This document shows, in pieces, positions 1-13,011 of a stretch of DNA of 64,000 nucleotides. The notes beneath the pieces were generated by a model that did not search any database, was not told where the DNA came from, and saw only the letters and a list, made by a program, of their open reading frames with translations. The position numbers were made by a program, and so were the translations under genes. The first letter of the stretch is position 1; each line of letters begins with the position of its first letter. This DNA comes from Pempheris klunzingeri (taxonomy: Eukaryota; Chordata; Actinopteri; Acropomatiformes; Pempheridae), in contig NC_092016.1 in assembly GCF_042242105.1 (NCBI RefSeq), positions 11,918,501 to 11,982,500 on the forward strand, in the 5' to 3' direction.

Positions 1-227
1 ACACATTTAGACTGCCAGTGCGGGCTTTGTTGTTGGTGCAGCAGAACAGCAGGGGTCTGACTCTGACTTTGACTCATGTCTGGAGAAGGGACAGAGTCTA
101 AGAAAATTGAGGCAGTATTTCTAGATTATAGGTGTGTCTATCCTCCTCTGGCTCTTTTTGTTCTCAAAATCATTAACACATGCACCAGCTATAAAGGAGC
201 CTAGACAGCCACCTACCAAACCACACG

Positions 228-271
228 AACAGAGAGAGAAAGAGTGAGTGAGTGAGAGAGAGAGAGAGAGG
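228..271. repeat. GA-rich simple repeat
   Basis: Imperfect run of GA and GAGT units. Purine-rich low-complexity DNA with no visible gene context. Confidence 0.8.
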
Positions 272-3200
272 CTGAACCATTTTTAAGCCACTCATTTGAT
301 TCACAATTCACACACAGATCCCAGCCAGGGGGCAGGGATTTTGAGGAGGAGAGATCAGTAGCCAGGCTTAACTTAAAATGTCAAATGCTTTACTTTGACT
401 TCATGGAAAAAAAGACAGTTCAGAGGACCCGACAGACCGCATGCTACCCAGCATTTTTCCCTCCTTACTTGAAAAAATCTCAGAAGCAACAGGTACAGAC
501 TGGCTCTTTCACCAAGCTGTAATAAAACAACGAGGTGCTTCAGCCCCGAGGCCAGTGATACCTGATCATCAAACTGCCACCAATTAGAGCATTAGGAGAA
601 GTCATTTATTTTACCTATGGTAAAGAAGGTGCTAAACTCCATGAACCATTCCCTCATACCCCTGCTGAAATTTCATCCAGAGCAGCCCTGGCCCCACAGA
701 GAGAAAGAGGGATATTGAGGAGCTAAGTGAGACGAGGGCTCTGGAGACGAGGCTCACCAGAGCAGACCCTAAGAGTCCAGGGTCAGCCAGAGAAACGACA
801 GCCCCCCTCTATCGTCTCCCCTCTTTCCCCTCCTCACCACAGTGCCCAGCTGGAGGACTTGGTTCCACAAATTCATTGTTCACGACAGAAAAAATCTGCA
901 TGCTCAGAACGATCAGTCATGAAGGGGCTACCAGAGGAGGGGGGGGTTGTAAGTGGTGACTGACGCCCTCCCCTTTTTCAGCCTATGACCTAATGCAGGT
1001 AAAGGGTGAGGCCTGCTGCTTGACTGCCCCCACCCCCACCCCCAAATCTCCCCATTTAGGTATTTGTTGAACCTCCTGCACTGAAACCACTGCCCGTACA
1101 GGAACAGATTGGGTGTTGGGCAGCACACAAGTTTCCATGCATGGTGGGCAATGAAAGGAGAGCTCAATAAGCTCTCAGCCCTCCCAATTGCACAACTATT
1201 ACTGAAAATGGCAAGTGTCTTGAAAAACTAAAACAGCAAGAATAAGCAAACATCAGGTTATCCAAGTCAGTAGATACAATTGTCAACTCATAACATCACA
1301 CAATAACAAATGTAAAAAATATATACCGTTTAATTCATAAAGAATTATTCATAAACAATTAGAAATGGAATTTGCCACCAGTGAACAGAATGAAGACAAT
1401 GACAGAGAGATGAACTCTGGAGTGCACACAGACTGGTTGCATGTTCCAGTGGGATAGGTGTGTTTCCATGGTGTCTCATCTGACAGGTGTTTCCAGGTGC
1501 TGCTCGAGTGGTTTATGTAATTTCAGCCCCTGAAGATTGTCAGCTATCACCTAAGCTGTCATGGGTTTACCCAGCTCAAATTAATACATCACCCATCACA
1601 CTGAGCACTTCAAACAAATGTCTCACGCACCAGCATAAAGACAGATATATCCAGTTGATCTTGAGCAAGAAATACTGGGTGTGGTAGTTAGAGAATGTCA
1701 CTGACTGTAATTTATTTCAATGATCAAAATATTTTATTTCTTTTAAATGATTTCGTTTTCAGGAAATTTCACATCCAAAAGAAACACATGCTTGCTATGT
1801 GCATCAAAGGCAGCCATCCTTTACAAATATGTTACAAAACGGTTCACCCCCTCTGATGAACAGCACCCTCTGCTGCTTAGCATCTGATTCATCCATCCAT
1901 CTCCCTCCAACTCCCTACATAGCTTAAATGTTTCAGATGAAGGAGGTTGAATCCTACCCCAGCATGCATTGGGTGAAAACTCTTACCAGGTCACCAGTTC
2001 ACAGTGCAAATACGCATAAAAAGAACAAGATAATAACATTTACATTCACACCCATTTGCTGAACTAGCTTAGGGGTAAATCAACCCAAGGGAGAGAAAAA
2101 GCATGATTTTGAAACAGTGCAAAAATACAATTCTGCAAACCAACAAATTAATTCTATCCTATAATAATATGTTTATTGAGAAGACTGCCCATGAGCTTTA
2201 AATAAATAAACTGTTAAAATGTTTTTACGCTCGTCAGTACAAACAAGAAGGCATCGCTCATGCTTTGTCCCCCACAGTGAACAACATTAACCACGTTTCT
2301 GGGAAAAGAACAGAAAAAACACCCAGAAAATACAGTCAGCCTCCTCTTTTAATGCTGGTCAAAAAGTCGTGTAAAGTACCCAAATGACTCACACGGAGTG
2401 CAATATTGTATCATTATGACTAAATCTTATTAATCGCGACATCCAAATCCAAGAGCAGAAATCTCTGAATAACTGATCACTGGAAATCCTTGTGGCAGCC
2501 AACTTTTCTCTTCTTACATGCCAGAAAAGACACATTACAGAAATCATACGATGTAGGAATGAAACATAAAGTTCAATGGTAACGTATTCAATAATGGCAC
2601 AGAAGACCTCTTCACTTCATGTATCATTTTAGTGTAAATCAGTCTATATTATTTTTGTCTGAATTGCTCAAGACAGGTGATTAGACATAATTCCCTACAA
2701 TTAGGAGTGGTGGTCCTGTATCAAGAGTCAATCCCAAACTGGGGAAGAGGATATTTCATCCAGCGGCTCTGCACAGGGCTCCAACAATAACACCTCCCCA
2801 CTGAAAGGAAATTCCTCCGCCTCCTCTGCTCTCGGCTGGAACACACAGCTCTCTTAATCCGGTTCTGGTAATGAGGTCATTTCACGATATAATTTTCTCC
2901 CTTCTTTTTTTTTCATTTTAACAAAATGAAATCTGGCACTCGTCAGTTGCAGGAACAAAACTTTGTGAATCATATCTGTCTTTAATAAGATACTTTCTTT
3001 TTTTTTTTTTTAAAAGAATGATCAAATATAATCCGATGAAAGGGTATATTTCCATATGAGAATCTTTGATCCTTTAGACCTTCAGAGGTGTTTCTGCAGC
3101 TAAGATCAGAAGCCCTCAGTGAGGTGGGATTGGAGGGAGAGGAGGTGGTAGGGCAGTAATGGAACAGACAGAGATGTTGTTGAGAGCTATGCCCTGCCAA

Positions 3201-3742
3201 AACCAACTCTGATCACTGCTCTGAAACCATCTGATTGCAGGAGCAGCCAGTCTGGCTTTAAGTGGAGGTGACAGTGTGTCTAGGAGACATGTTACAAGTC
3301 AGAGGAAATTGGAGATAAACAGATAAAAGAATGCAATCTCTGCTGGAAGTAGCAAGGCACAGGGGGCAGGAAATAAACCTGTATTTAAGCTGATTACCCG
3401 AGCCCTGAGTCCCAGCCCCTTTCAGCAGCTCTGTACAGCCCGGCCTCACCACTACCAACGTTGTTAATTAGAGATTTGCTAAGGGGAAAAAAGGCAGCCT
3501 TGTCAGACTTGCAGGAGTGTTAGTGATGGCTGGCTGGAGGGGGACATGCAGGGCTCTTAATTGGGTCTGTATGCTGTATCGGTGGCTGGCTGGAGCGCTG
3601 GTGATGATTGCTGTGAGCAGGTGGCCGTGGTGGCAGCTCCATGCAGGCCGTCCCAGGCCAGCCTGTCTGTTCTTGTCAGGACCTGGAACACTGAGCAGAC
3701 AGCTCCTGAGCCCCGCGCTCATTACGCCAAGTTGCCCACCCT

Positions 3743-3755
3743 GTTGCCTAGCAAC
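3743..3755. promoter_or_regulatory. RFX X-box motif
   Basis: The sequence GTTGCCTAGCAAC fits the RFX consensus GTNRCC-N-RGYAAC with a one-base spacer and no mismatch, and is almost palindromic. RFX factors bind such sites in ciliary and MHC-II gene control. It sits inside a GC-rich non-coding block. Function is inferred from the motif only. Confidence 0.5.
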
Positions 3756-5929
3756 GCCCTCACAGCCCCTCCACAACACTTCCTCCCTGGTCTCACAATG
3801 TTAACCCGCAGTCGTGGAGGACTACTTGCACACAGTCCAGCTATGGGAAAAAAGATGAATACACTGCTACCTCTCAGTGTCCTCTTTAAATACAACAAAT
3901 AGTACATCGATACAGCTGTGATGCAGAATACTTTCCTGATGCAACAAACAACCAAATGGTATTGTCAGTGTCAATCAATAAAAGCTGCAAAACCACACTG
4001 AGTCATCACTGTCTTCCCAAAGGTGTGGTTTAAATAAAACCATTTTTATCTTTATTATGCTAGCTGCTGCAACTACAAAATATTGAGAACTTAATCAGGA
4101 TTCAGTTTCCACTATCTTCTATCCAAGGTCTGTGTCTAGATTTTAATCAGACAGTGTCTCAGACATTTCACAGCTAGTCATACATGACAACTGTGATCAT
4201 GATCTGCCTACTAACAGCACTTTAAACGCTTGTGCCTGTGAATGCAGACATGAACATATGCAAGCTTTCATATACGCACAGGAGTAGTTAAGATCTCAGA
4301 GGCATTCTTGCTAAATCTGCTGCTGACTTTTTCTGGCAGTAATCTCCATTTGGACCAGAGTGGAGTTAAAGTAGGCATAAGGACTTCATGCAAATACTGC
4401 TTGTGACTTCAAATGCAATCCAGCTACTGGACCAGCAACGGCAGGGAGAGAGTGCTGAGAAATCAGTGCTCATAGGTGTATATTCTTCATCCAAACAGTC
4501 CTGCCAATGTGAGACTTTTTGGAAAATGGGAATCTTTTAAATTTCTGAATAATACAACTGCCTGAGGCAAGCTTTACAAGGAAAACTCTGCATGGGGGCA
4601 GAACATTTTCGATGCATTTTGTTCTCTTTGTATAACCAAATGTCATCAGTTCATTTGGGAATTCTATGTCCCAAGTGGACCTAGCATTTCTTTTGCTGCG
4701 GTTAGATTACTTTGGACAGTAGTCAGCCAAAGTTTCATGATTCAATGGAATTTTGATGAATGCTACAAATGAAGTGTAAAAGAATCAATCATGTCAGGGC
4801 TTGACTGGATGGACTTTGGAGAAGGGCATGTGGAACAGTGCCGGAGCTGGAAAATGACAGGAAACAGTAGAATGACATCAGTTATGGCACAGCGCAAGGC
4901 CTGTTTAATGAAATGGAGAAATCAATGGGCTTCTATAACGCCTTTGAAAACATTGAACACACCTCGAGACTCCAGTTGTGAATTAAAATAGGACATATTT
5001 CATGCAACCACAGAAGAAACTGGAGCAGAGCTGGAATCCAATCAAAACCAACATCACCCCCTAATATGCAGTGACTAATCTGGCAGTAATAGATGTTATT
5101 TTCACTTCTCTCTTCTCAAAGGGTTATGGCTTGAAACTAAAACGAAACCAACTTCTTTTGTGCTGCGTCTGGGATCTGTATTATTCAAGTTGATTTAATC
5201 CAGTCAACAGTCGACTAAATGACAGAGAGTCCCCATAGTCCCCTCAATGTTCTAAGTGCGGGCTGTCCGGTGTTGAAAAAGGTCAATATTAAATCATAGC
5301 CCCACCCTGAAGGCTTTCTCTAGCATAACAATCCACACCAGGACTTGTCCACATTCTGTGGTGCTGCTCTAGTTACTGAAGCCGTAGAGAGGGGGAAACT
5401 CATAGCCTTGGACGCACTACATTGTGCCAAGAAGCCCACAGTATGCAAAACCTGAAAACCCAAAGGGTGATCATTTGTCACGGGGAGTTCGCACGTCTGG
5501 AATGTCTCAGTTTGTGCACTCAGAATATCAGACAAGATGGGTGGTGTTCCTAGAGATCAGGGCCGCTCTCATGTCGGGCGATCAAAGTGAGCACGGCTGG
5601 CGCTACAACGTTCACACGCAGCTGTGCCCTCCCTGGGGTTGCACTTGTGCTGCGGGTGCTAGACCTCACTGTGGAAGTGCCTGTAAATAAATGGTTTTGT
5701 CACTGTGTTCACACATTCCTCCAACCAATGGGCCTGTTCTGCCTTATGCATCCATTAGCATAGGCTGCCATCCTCACAGCTGACATCACCTCATTCATAC
5801 TCATGGACTTACAGACGGAATAAATTTTACCAGCAACACAACACCATCCTTCAGGTGATGTAGAAATGGCCTACGGTTATCTACTCAAGTACACATTTGA
5901 CAATCTTCAAAATAAAACCATTTTAAAAG

Positions 5930-6230
5930 GAACAGTTTGACATTGGAAAACATGCTTATTCACTTATCTGTCCATCAAATATGAAGCTACAGCTATGAGG
6001 ACATTGCCCAAGAAATAGTCCAGCACATTACCTTCGTAAAACCACATCTTGTGGTTTTTACACTGCCTTTATATGGAGTAAACAAACGATATGAGGTATA
6101 ACTTATTATTGAGTGCTTTTCGAGATGCTGGTAGGCAGATTTTGTTAACTTTTCTGGCTGTGGCTTCATATTTCACAAACTGAACAATTCTCAATTCTCA
6201 TCCAATTCTGGGAAAGAAAGAGAATCATTT
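5930..6230. repeat. teleost dispersed repeat, rearranged fragment
   Basis: The start (GAACAGTTTGACATTGG) and internal pieces (AAATATGAAGCTACAGC, CAAGAAATAGTCC, and on the other strand CTGCCTACCAGCA) match parts of a very common teleost repeat that I recognise from many fish sequences. Here the pieces are in mixed order and orientation, and the middle of the usual consensus is missing. I cannot name the family with certainty. Confidence 0.6.
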
Positions 6231-7878
6231 CCTAAAATACAGTTTCTTTAAACATATATAGCCATGGGGAATGTGTTCACACCAATGTATGCCTTTGGCT
6301 GAGGTGGTAAAGTAGGAGCAGAGGGCTTGGTTAATGAGTGAGTGAGGAAATCAGGAGGAAAGACCGGAGTGCAGTACCTGTGCTATTGTTTTTCCGTGAG
6401 GAATGCCAGGAATGCCCAAACCTCTGCAGTCAATATCTGTTTTAGATTAAATGATAAGGACAGCTCAGTCTCTCACCAACTACAACTGGGATGCCAGCCA
6501 AAAACACTGAGCCCAAAGAACACATTCTAACCTGAAAATTAACCAGCCAAACATTGTTCTCGCTGTACCTTTAGAACATGGCCCAGTCTCACAAAGACAG
6601 ATATTGATGACACTGTTACCTAGTCGATGCTGTGTCACGATCACACAGCCAGACCTATAGGAGTAATCTGACTTTGTGTTGTCATTTGACTTTTGTCCTT
6701 GGCATTAGCGCCCAACACTTCCCTTTGACCAGTGCTGTACTAAGCCTTGTTTTACAACCCTGTCATGTTTCACTTTTTTGGGTTGTGGTGAATAGAGTCA
6801 CAAGGATTTGTTTATTTTCACCTTTCTCCACATTTTGTAGCCAGCCAGTTGGATATTTGAGATTGAAAATGTTCACTAAAAGAGAAAAATGAGCCTGCGG
6901 ACTTACAAATAATGAATCATTATGAAAAGAAAAAACGACACCAGAAAAGGAAAACATAGTGGATTTCCTTCTGGCTGGTCTGACATTACAAGGATGTTTA
7001 ACTTAGGGTACCGAGGGAGGTGAACTATACAGACCAATACACCAGGCTCAGGGGAACGAGAGAGTGAGCAAGTAAGAAAAAGAAAGAGAGACAGAGAGAG
7101 AGGAAAATGTAATTAATCACACTACAGTCAGAGGGCCTGGTCTGGTGGAGGTGTTCTTGAGTTCAGGTTTTGTTTGTCAGTCTTAGAGAAAGGCCAGTGG
7201 AACAGGAACGCTGCGTATGGGTGGTCAATTAGTTTACAAATTTCAGCTGTGACAGAGGCATTCTCCTCAGCCCCGGTCCCAAACTCCCTCCTGCCATCCC
7301 TAACCAAACCACATCATATCAGAGCCCAAACCTCATGCCATGATCTGAGGCATTCCCGGGGTTGCAACATAAAGAAGCTCACTCGATTTAGCCCAACCTA
7401 AATCAACAGCCTTTTACTGTGGTTACACTGGATTGCTTTACATCCAGGATCTGCCAGCGCATTTAGCTCCTTTTCAGTTTTCCATGCGTCCGACGTACGT
7501 TTGAGTACCAGACCTCCACCACTCTGACACTCTGCTTTTTCACTTCCCTGGGATCAAAACATGAGTGCACATCCTGTCCAATTTGAGTGAATATACTTAT
7601 ACCTCCCTGGACAGATCGGTTTAGCTATAAAAGCCAAATAAAAGCCACATAGGCAGACTGAAATCAAATCTGAAAACAGGATTAATATGCTGTCCTGAGC
7701 TTGTCCTGAACCGGGCACAGAACCAAGAGTGACTCCTGGTACATAAGTGCTTCAGATAATAAAATGCTGACGGCAACAGTGATCAGGTTTTCCAGTTGGA
7801 CCAGGAAGCAATGCTTGGCTTTTACTACACTGGCTTGATGAATGTGAACAGCATCCTAGCTGCAGTGGGTACCTAGCT

Positions 7879-7891
7879 ATACACACACACA

Positions 7892-7933
<42 letters not shown>
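7879..7933. repeat. (AC)n microsatellite
   Basis: About 27 AC units with one interruption. Typical teleost CA microsatellite. Confidence 0.95.
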
Positions 7934-7934
<1 letters not shown>

Positions 7935-10900
7935 GTGTTGATAGACAAAAACCACATGGTGGATCAGACCACACTGCTGTGGTTAATCTGGTGATTAACA
8001 CTATTATCAATCATCTTCTGTGATGCAGTGACAGCAGTGCCCACTGGGATTAAGCAGCTGACTGATTTAGTGTGAAAGGTTTCAATATGCAAAGAACTAG
8101 GACAAACCAGACTATTACCCTACATCTTCACTTATACATGATTTTTACTGCGATAATTACATAACAAGAAACACGCACATATATATCCATATTCTGGCCC
8201 GTTGTATCGCTTGCTAGTGGTTAAGTGTCTATGGCATTTTTCTAACCACATAAGGTGTGTTTGTTGATATGGATCTGTAACAGTACACACACACACACAC
8301 ATCCACTTATTCACCACAAAAGTATGCATCCATATCTTTCTGTGTACGTGCAGACGATTGTGCTGATTACAATGAATGCACTCTAATACATTTGTCCCAC
8401 TGTGTGTGCGTGCCAATTTGCATGGATATGTGTGTGTGGGAGTTCACGACAGGAAACGTAAAGGTTGAGGTAGTTCCTTCGAAACAAAGGCTCCTCCACA
8501 TGTCCGCATCTCCACATGAGTCCTTTCCTTTCATAGGCGCCTGAGGCTCCTGTCCACATCACTGTAACCCTTAAGAGGAAACATCCTGGAGCTGCCACCC
8601 CCACCTTTCCCTTCACCTTCTACACACAGCTTGAACTATAGTGCACTGCAGTCATGTAAAACATTAAATGTTCAACTTTGTTGCACACAAGCATATTTAA
8701 AAGTAAAGCTCTGTTAGACTAGGTGCCTTGAGTCTTAACCAGAGACAAATGACACGCTTTGCTGGCCATGATCTGGTTTTCTTCAGCTGTGACTGCAAGA
8801 GAACCCATGATTCCCAAGTGACTCACTGACCCCTTTGACTTCAGGAACCCCTCACTTCTGCTTTACAATCTTATCTCTTTGGGCTTCACCTTACATTCTG
8901 CATCATCATCTTTCCTCCCTCCTCTGTTTCTATGCTCTTACTCTCTGTTTTACTGCCACAGTTGAAAATTGAGTCATAACTTCCTGACGGCACTGTTCAA
9001 AGGTCACCCCCCCTCCTTTCTCTGTGCTGCCCGCCCCCTTTCCTCCTCTCCCTTTTAGGAGGCCCCTCGTCCAACGCGCCCAGCACTGCATTCCACAGGC
9101 GGTGGGAGCACCTTCAAACGCCACACAAGCATAGCAGACCACCATTCGCCGCGGCACGCAGGGCGACTGAGCCCCGGCCTCAGCTGCCACCAGGCCTCAG
9201 CACTGGGCTCAAGCCCTGCCAAGGAGAGCTTTGATTGGGGAGAAATTGCATTGTAGCAGCAACAGAGTCTGTGTGATGACAAGGAAAAAGCAACTGTGGC
9301 TCTCAAGGAGCAGAGTGATAACTGTACAGTATTAGTCACCTTCAAGCTGCTGAAACCAGCTCCAAGTAAAACCCTCATGCCATAGCGGGGCCTCTCGTGT
9401 CTGTGCTGGGAGGCTGGCAGCTGCAATGGTGGGGCGCAGGCCCCAGAGCACCTTTTCGTCTGACCCCCAAATCCTTAAGGTCTCCAGTACACTGACACAC
9501 AGCTCCAGTTTCACTCTCCCAAGGCTCCCCGTGTGCTAGGCTCTCAAAACAATCATGTTCTTGTACATAGTCACATACCACAACATGGCATGTACAATGT
9601 GCAGTGCTTTAATGAACAGTTGATTAATCCATTGATTGACCGACACAAATTTAATAGACTCCAATCATGACCATTGCACTCGCACAGCTCCCTGAGGAGC
9701 AGCAAAACAGTAGAATGAGAGGCATCACACTGTTTCACTTATTTCATTGCAAAGATCAGGACTAATTTTGTACTTAGCATTTGTTTCAAAGCAAGCAAAA
9801 GAGTTTGAATTTATGAACATTTTGTTAAACAGTAGGCCAGAACCTATTTCTTTCACATGCAAGCTGTTTTACACTTCAACAAGTTTTAAAATTAATTGTT
9901 ATTATATGACTTTTCCTTTTAAATCAATGTTGTGTACCGGCCTAGTCCAGATTAGTTTGATTAAGTATATTTTTACCTAAAGGGTTACACTAATGTATAA
10001 AATGTACTATACAATCTTTATGTGGACACATGCCTGCTTCTAGCGTAGCTCATAAAAGCACAGTTCAGGGCAGTACTGAGGGGAATACTTGATATCAAAC
10101 CTGTATCAGAGACGCATGGACACCCTCTTGTTAGCTCCCACAACCTGCACCACTGCTGTGCATCTGGGAGAGCTCCTGGGTCTTCAGCGGCAGCACTGCA
10201 CTCCACTGGGCAGCTGCTGTTTCTCCTCTGAAGGATGGCAACATTTTCACGATTGAAACTGTAGACACAAAGATCAAGATACTGGTGTTGTACACAGATT
10301 ACACAAAAAGAAGGGATGATGACTGAACAACATCCTGTAAGGTAAGATTTGAGAGCATACAAAGAGGCATGCAGATCATTATGAACATTCACCAAGTGCA
10401 ATGAGGGTAAGAGAGTTATATCCCATCCAGATAACACATAAAATAGCACATGACTCTACTGTATCCCTTTTTGAGTCCATGTTAAGAGTATTCAGAATAA
10501 AGCAATTATATAATCAGTGGAGCAGGTATGAACAATATCTTGACAAAATGTTACAATTCTGTTGTTTGTAGATAAGATGCATCATCTCCTTTTGAAGTGT
10601 CCTGACAAGGCATTACCTTTCACCACACAGTAATGACCCGTGCTGTTGACATTATTATCTAGCACAGCAAGAGAGGGCATCTGGTTTAGGAAATGTGAGG
10701 AATCAACGTCCTACAGCAGTCCTGTTTTCATGTGTGTGTGAACAGAGACAGGTATGCCTCTTTTTGGCTGGGCTCCATTGTTAGTCTCCAGTCGTGCCTG
10801 CGTGCTGTGATTATCAATGCACACATCTGGATGGACTTAGTCAAGGAATCCTATAAAGAGCCTAATGGGCTCTTCTAACATTTTTTGAAGACTGATTAAG

Positions 10901-12299
10901 AGCCGTTTCAGATCTTGTTCACATCAATGAGTTCCATCTGTGATCTATTTAAGTTTTCACTGAATTCGTTATCTACGTTACTTGCTCCCTTTCAGTGTAA
11001 TGGGGGTTTGGGAGATTTAGGGGGGACTTGCATGCTTCGGAGGTAATGTGCAAGGCGGCTGAATATTTGCTTATGGGGCAGGTCAGATACTTGACAAAAT
11101 ATGGAGGGCTGCTCCATCACTGTCAAACTGAGCATACACAGAAATCGTAGGTGTTTCTTTATGAAATGCATCCCTGCTTTCTTAACATGCATGAAAATGC
11201 TTAAAAACTCTCACAGATAATTCAGACAAATGTAATATCAAAGCATGTTTGCAAATCTTTGTTGTTCAAGTGTCACTCAACCTGTAATCCTGCTAATCAT
11301 GAAGTAAAACCACTATCTGGAGTCATGCCAGCATGAAAGGCAAATTTACACCTTGAATATTAGCTCAGTTACACCCTGCATACAGTTTGGTGAAGTAACA
11401 GGCAGGCCTCGTTTTTAAGGCCTATTTGCCTTCCAATAGTGTGACCCTTATGTTTTATGAGGGAGACTAACACCATGAACTACATTTGTTACAAATTAGG
11501 CTTCCTAGTGCCGTAAAGTTGACACCTGCCACTTCAAACCTTTCTTTGGAAAGGAGGACGGCCATTGATAACAGACGAGAAAGAAATAGCTGCCTTCTCT
11601 TTATGCATCCATGATTAATTAGCAAAACTAGCTAACTCATTCACCTGGTCAAACTGACCACACGGCGCCGTTAAAGATAGGAATTTAACGTCGTTAACTG
11701 TTTTTTATTTAGCTACTAAACTTGACATTATACTACATATTCCAAGAAGGTAGTTTTTCTTTCAATATTTATTCAAATACTTACCAAACAATGTTGTTTT
11801 CACCCCAAAGCGGCCATTACCTTCTTTTAACCACAAGATGTCGCCGCACTCAACGTTACTACACTATTAATGCTGCATTCAGGTGTCTCTCTTAAGGTCG
11901 TACTTTTGGTTGTCAATTGCTTCTTTTTTTAAAAAAAAGAAAAAAGAAAGAAAGAAAGAAAATAAAATAAACATTTAAATACAATTAAACTACAAAATGA
12001 AACACCTAACAACGTGATATATTTTTGTAGAAAGCAAATTCGTCCAGTTACTTTTCTGGTAACAAATTCTTCGGGCATTTTGACAGCGAATGACGCACAT
12101 TGTCAGACGTTATCATTAATGGTTGTTGTTGATGAACGATTAATTAAATTACAAAAGTGAGTCAGTCTGGCTGGTAAAACTCTGCTCTAAGTGTCCTTGT
12201 TGACTATCGTTCTTTCCCGTGGACAACACTTTGCAAACTTCCGACAGTACCTAAATGTAGACTAAGCCCGGAAATGACGCACAGTGATAACCACAGGAC

Positions 12300-12441
12300 C
12301 CAAACTTTAGCTAGCAGCTTTAGCTGTAGCACAGCAGCCAAGACATCAGTATTCAAAATATAAGCGTTCCGGAGCGCCTTATCTTGTGTATCACCGATTA
12401 CGACGTTATTATGGAGCTGTAGGCAGAAATTTTAAACAGAG
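12300..12441 (+). promoter_or_regulatory. snapc5: probable snapc5 promoter and 5' untranslated exon
   Basis: A non-coding exon probably ends at the donor AACAGAG|GTAACA near 12441, and the coding exon of snapc5 begins after a clear acceptor at 12973. I see no TATA box. The start of the exon is not determined. Confidence 0.4.
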
Positions 12442-13011
12442 GTAACAGTCTCAAACTCGGTTTTATACTTGTATGTGTGGAAATAAAGTGTCATGTTGGG
12501 GTACCGCTGTTTTGTTTTTCCGTAGCTAGCAGTAACAATACGACCTGTTTACCAATTTTAAAATTTAACACAATCTGTACTGCTGTGTACGTGTAATGCC
12601 GATCCTTTCTTACCTAAATGTTAACATGTACTGGCTTATTGTACTATTGAATACTTCATTTTAGTCGATTAAGTGTTACAGTGAGTTGTAGCTGATTAGC
12701 AGGGTTGATGAATTGGCACATTATTGAATTAAATCTAAATGAGTGGGACAGGAACAGAATGAAACGGCAAATGAGCAAAAAAAAAAAAAGTACAGTTTGG
12801 ACTAGCATGCATGTAAGACTTTCTCGTTGAATATGGTGAAATTTTTTGCTGTCCAATATAAGTTATAATGCAGACGCAGTTTGACAGGTTGCCACCCCAG
12901 TCCCCTTTGTAACCAATATAAAGTCTGTATGGCACTGTGTCCCTGACTACTGATGTCGTCCTTTCCCTGTCAGTGTTTAGGAATGGTCTGACTGCAGCAG
13001 TGCCAGCAAAG

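Larger units (their letters stand above)
1..12200. other. non-coding region left of snapc5
   Basis: I see no exon of a recognisable protein in these 12.2 kb; the short open frames have no family resemblance and no consistent splice context. In human the neighbour of LCTL on this side is SMAD6, so this could be distal flank of a smad6 gene, but I found no smad6 coding sequence. The stretch has GA-rich and CA-rich simple repeats, one fragmentary teleost dispersed repeat near 5.9-6.2 kb, and GC-rich blocks near 2.7-3.8 kb and 9.0-9.5 kb that could be conserved regulatory DNA. Confidence 0.6.

Noticed and set aside
1861-1876. CTCF-like word CAGCACCCTCTGCTGC
   Set aside because: Two mismatches at informative positions; too weak to list.
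3468-3902. Overlapping open frames on both strands in a GC-rich block
   Set aside because: No similarity to a known protein and no supporting splice context; composition explains the long frames.
7879-7933. Regularly spaced repeats considered as a CRISPR-like array
   Set aside because: Simple dinucleotide repeat in vertebrate DNA; no spacers.
10018-10449. 143-residue - strand open frame
   Set aside because: No recognisable domain, atypical composition and no promoter or splice evidence.
1-12200. smad6 exons expected from human gene order
   Set aside because: No matching coding sequence found on either strand.
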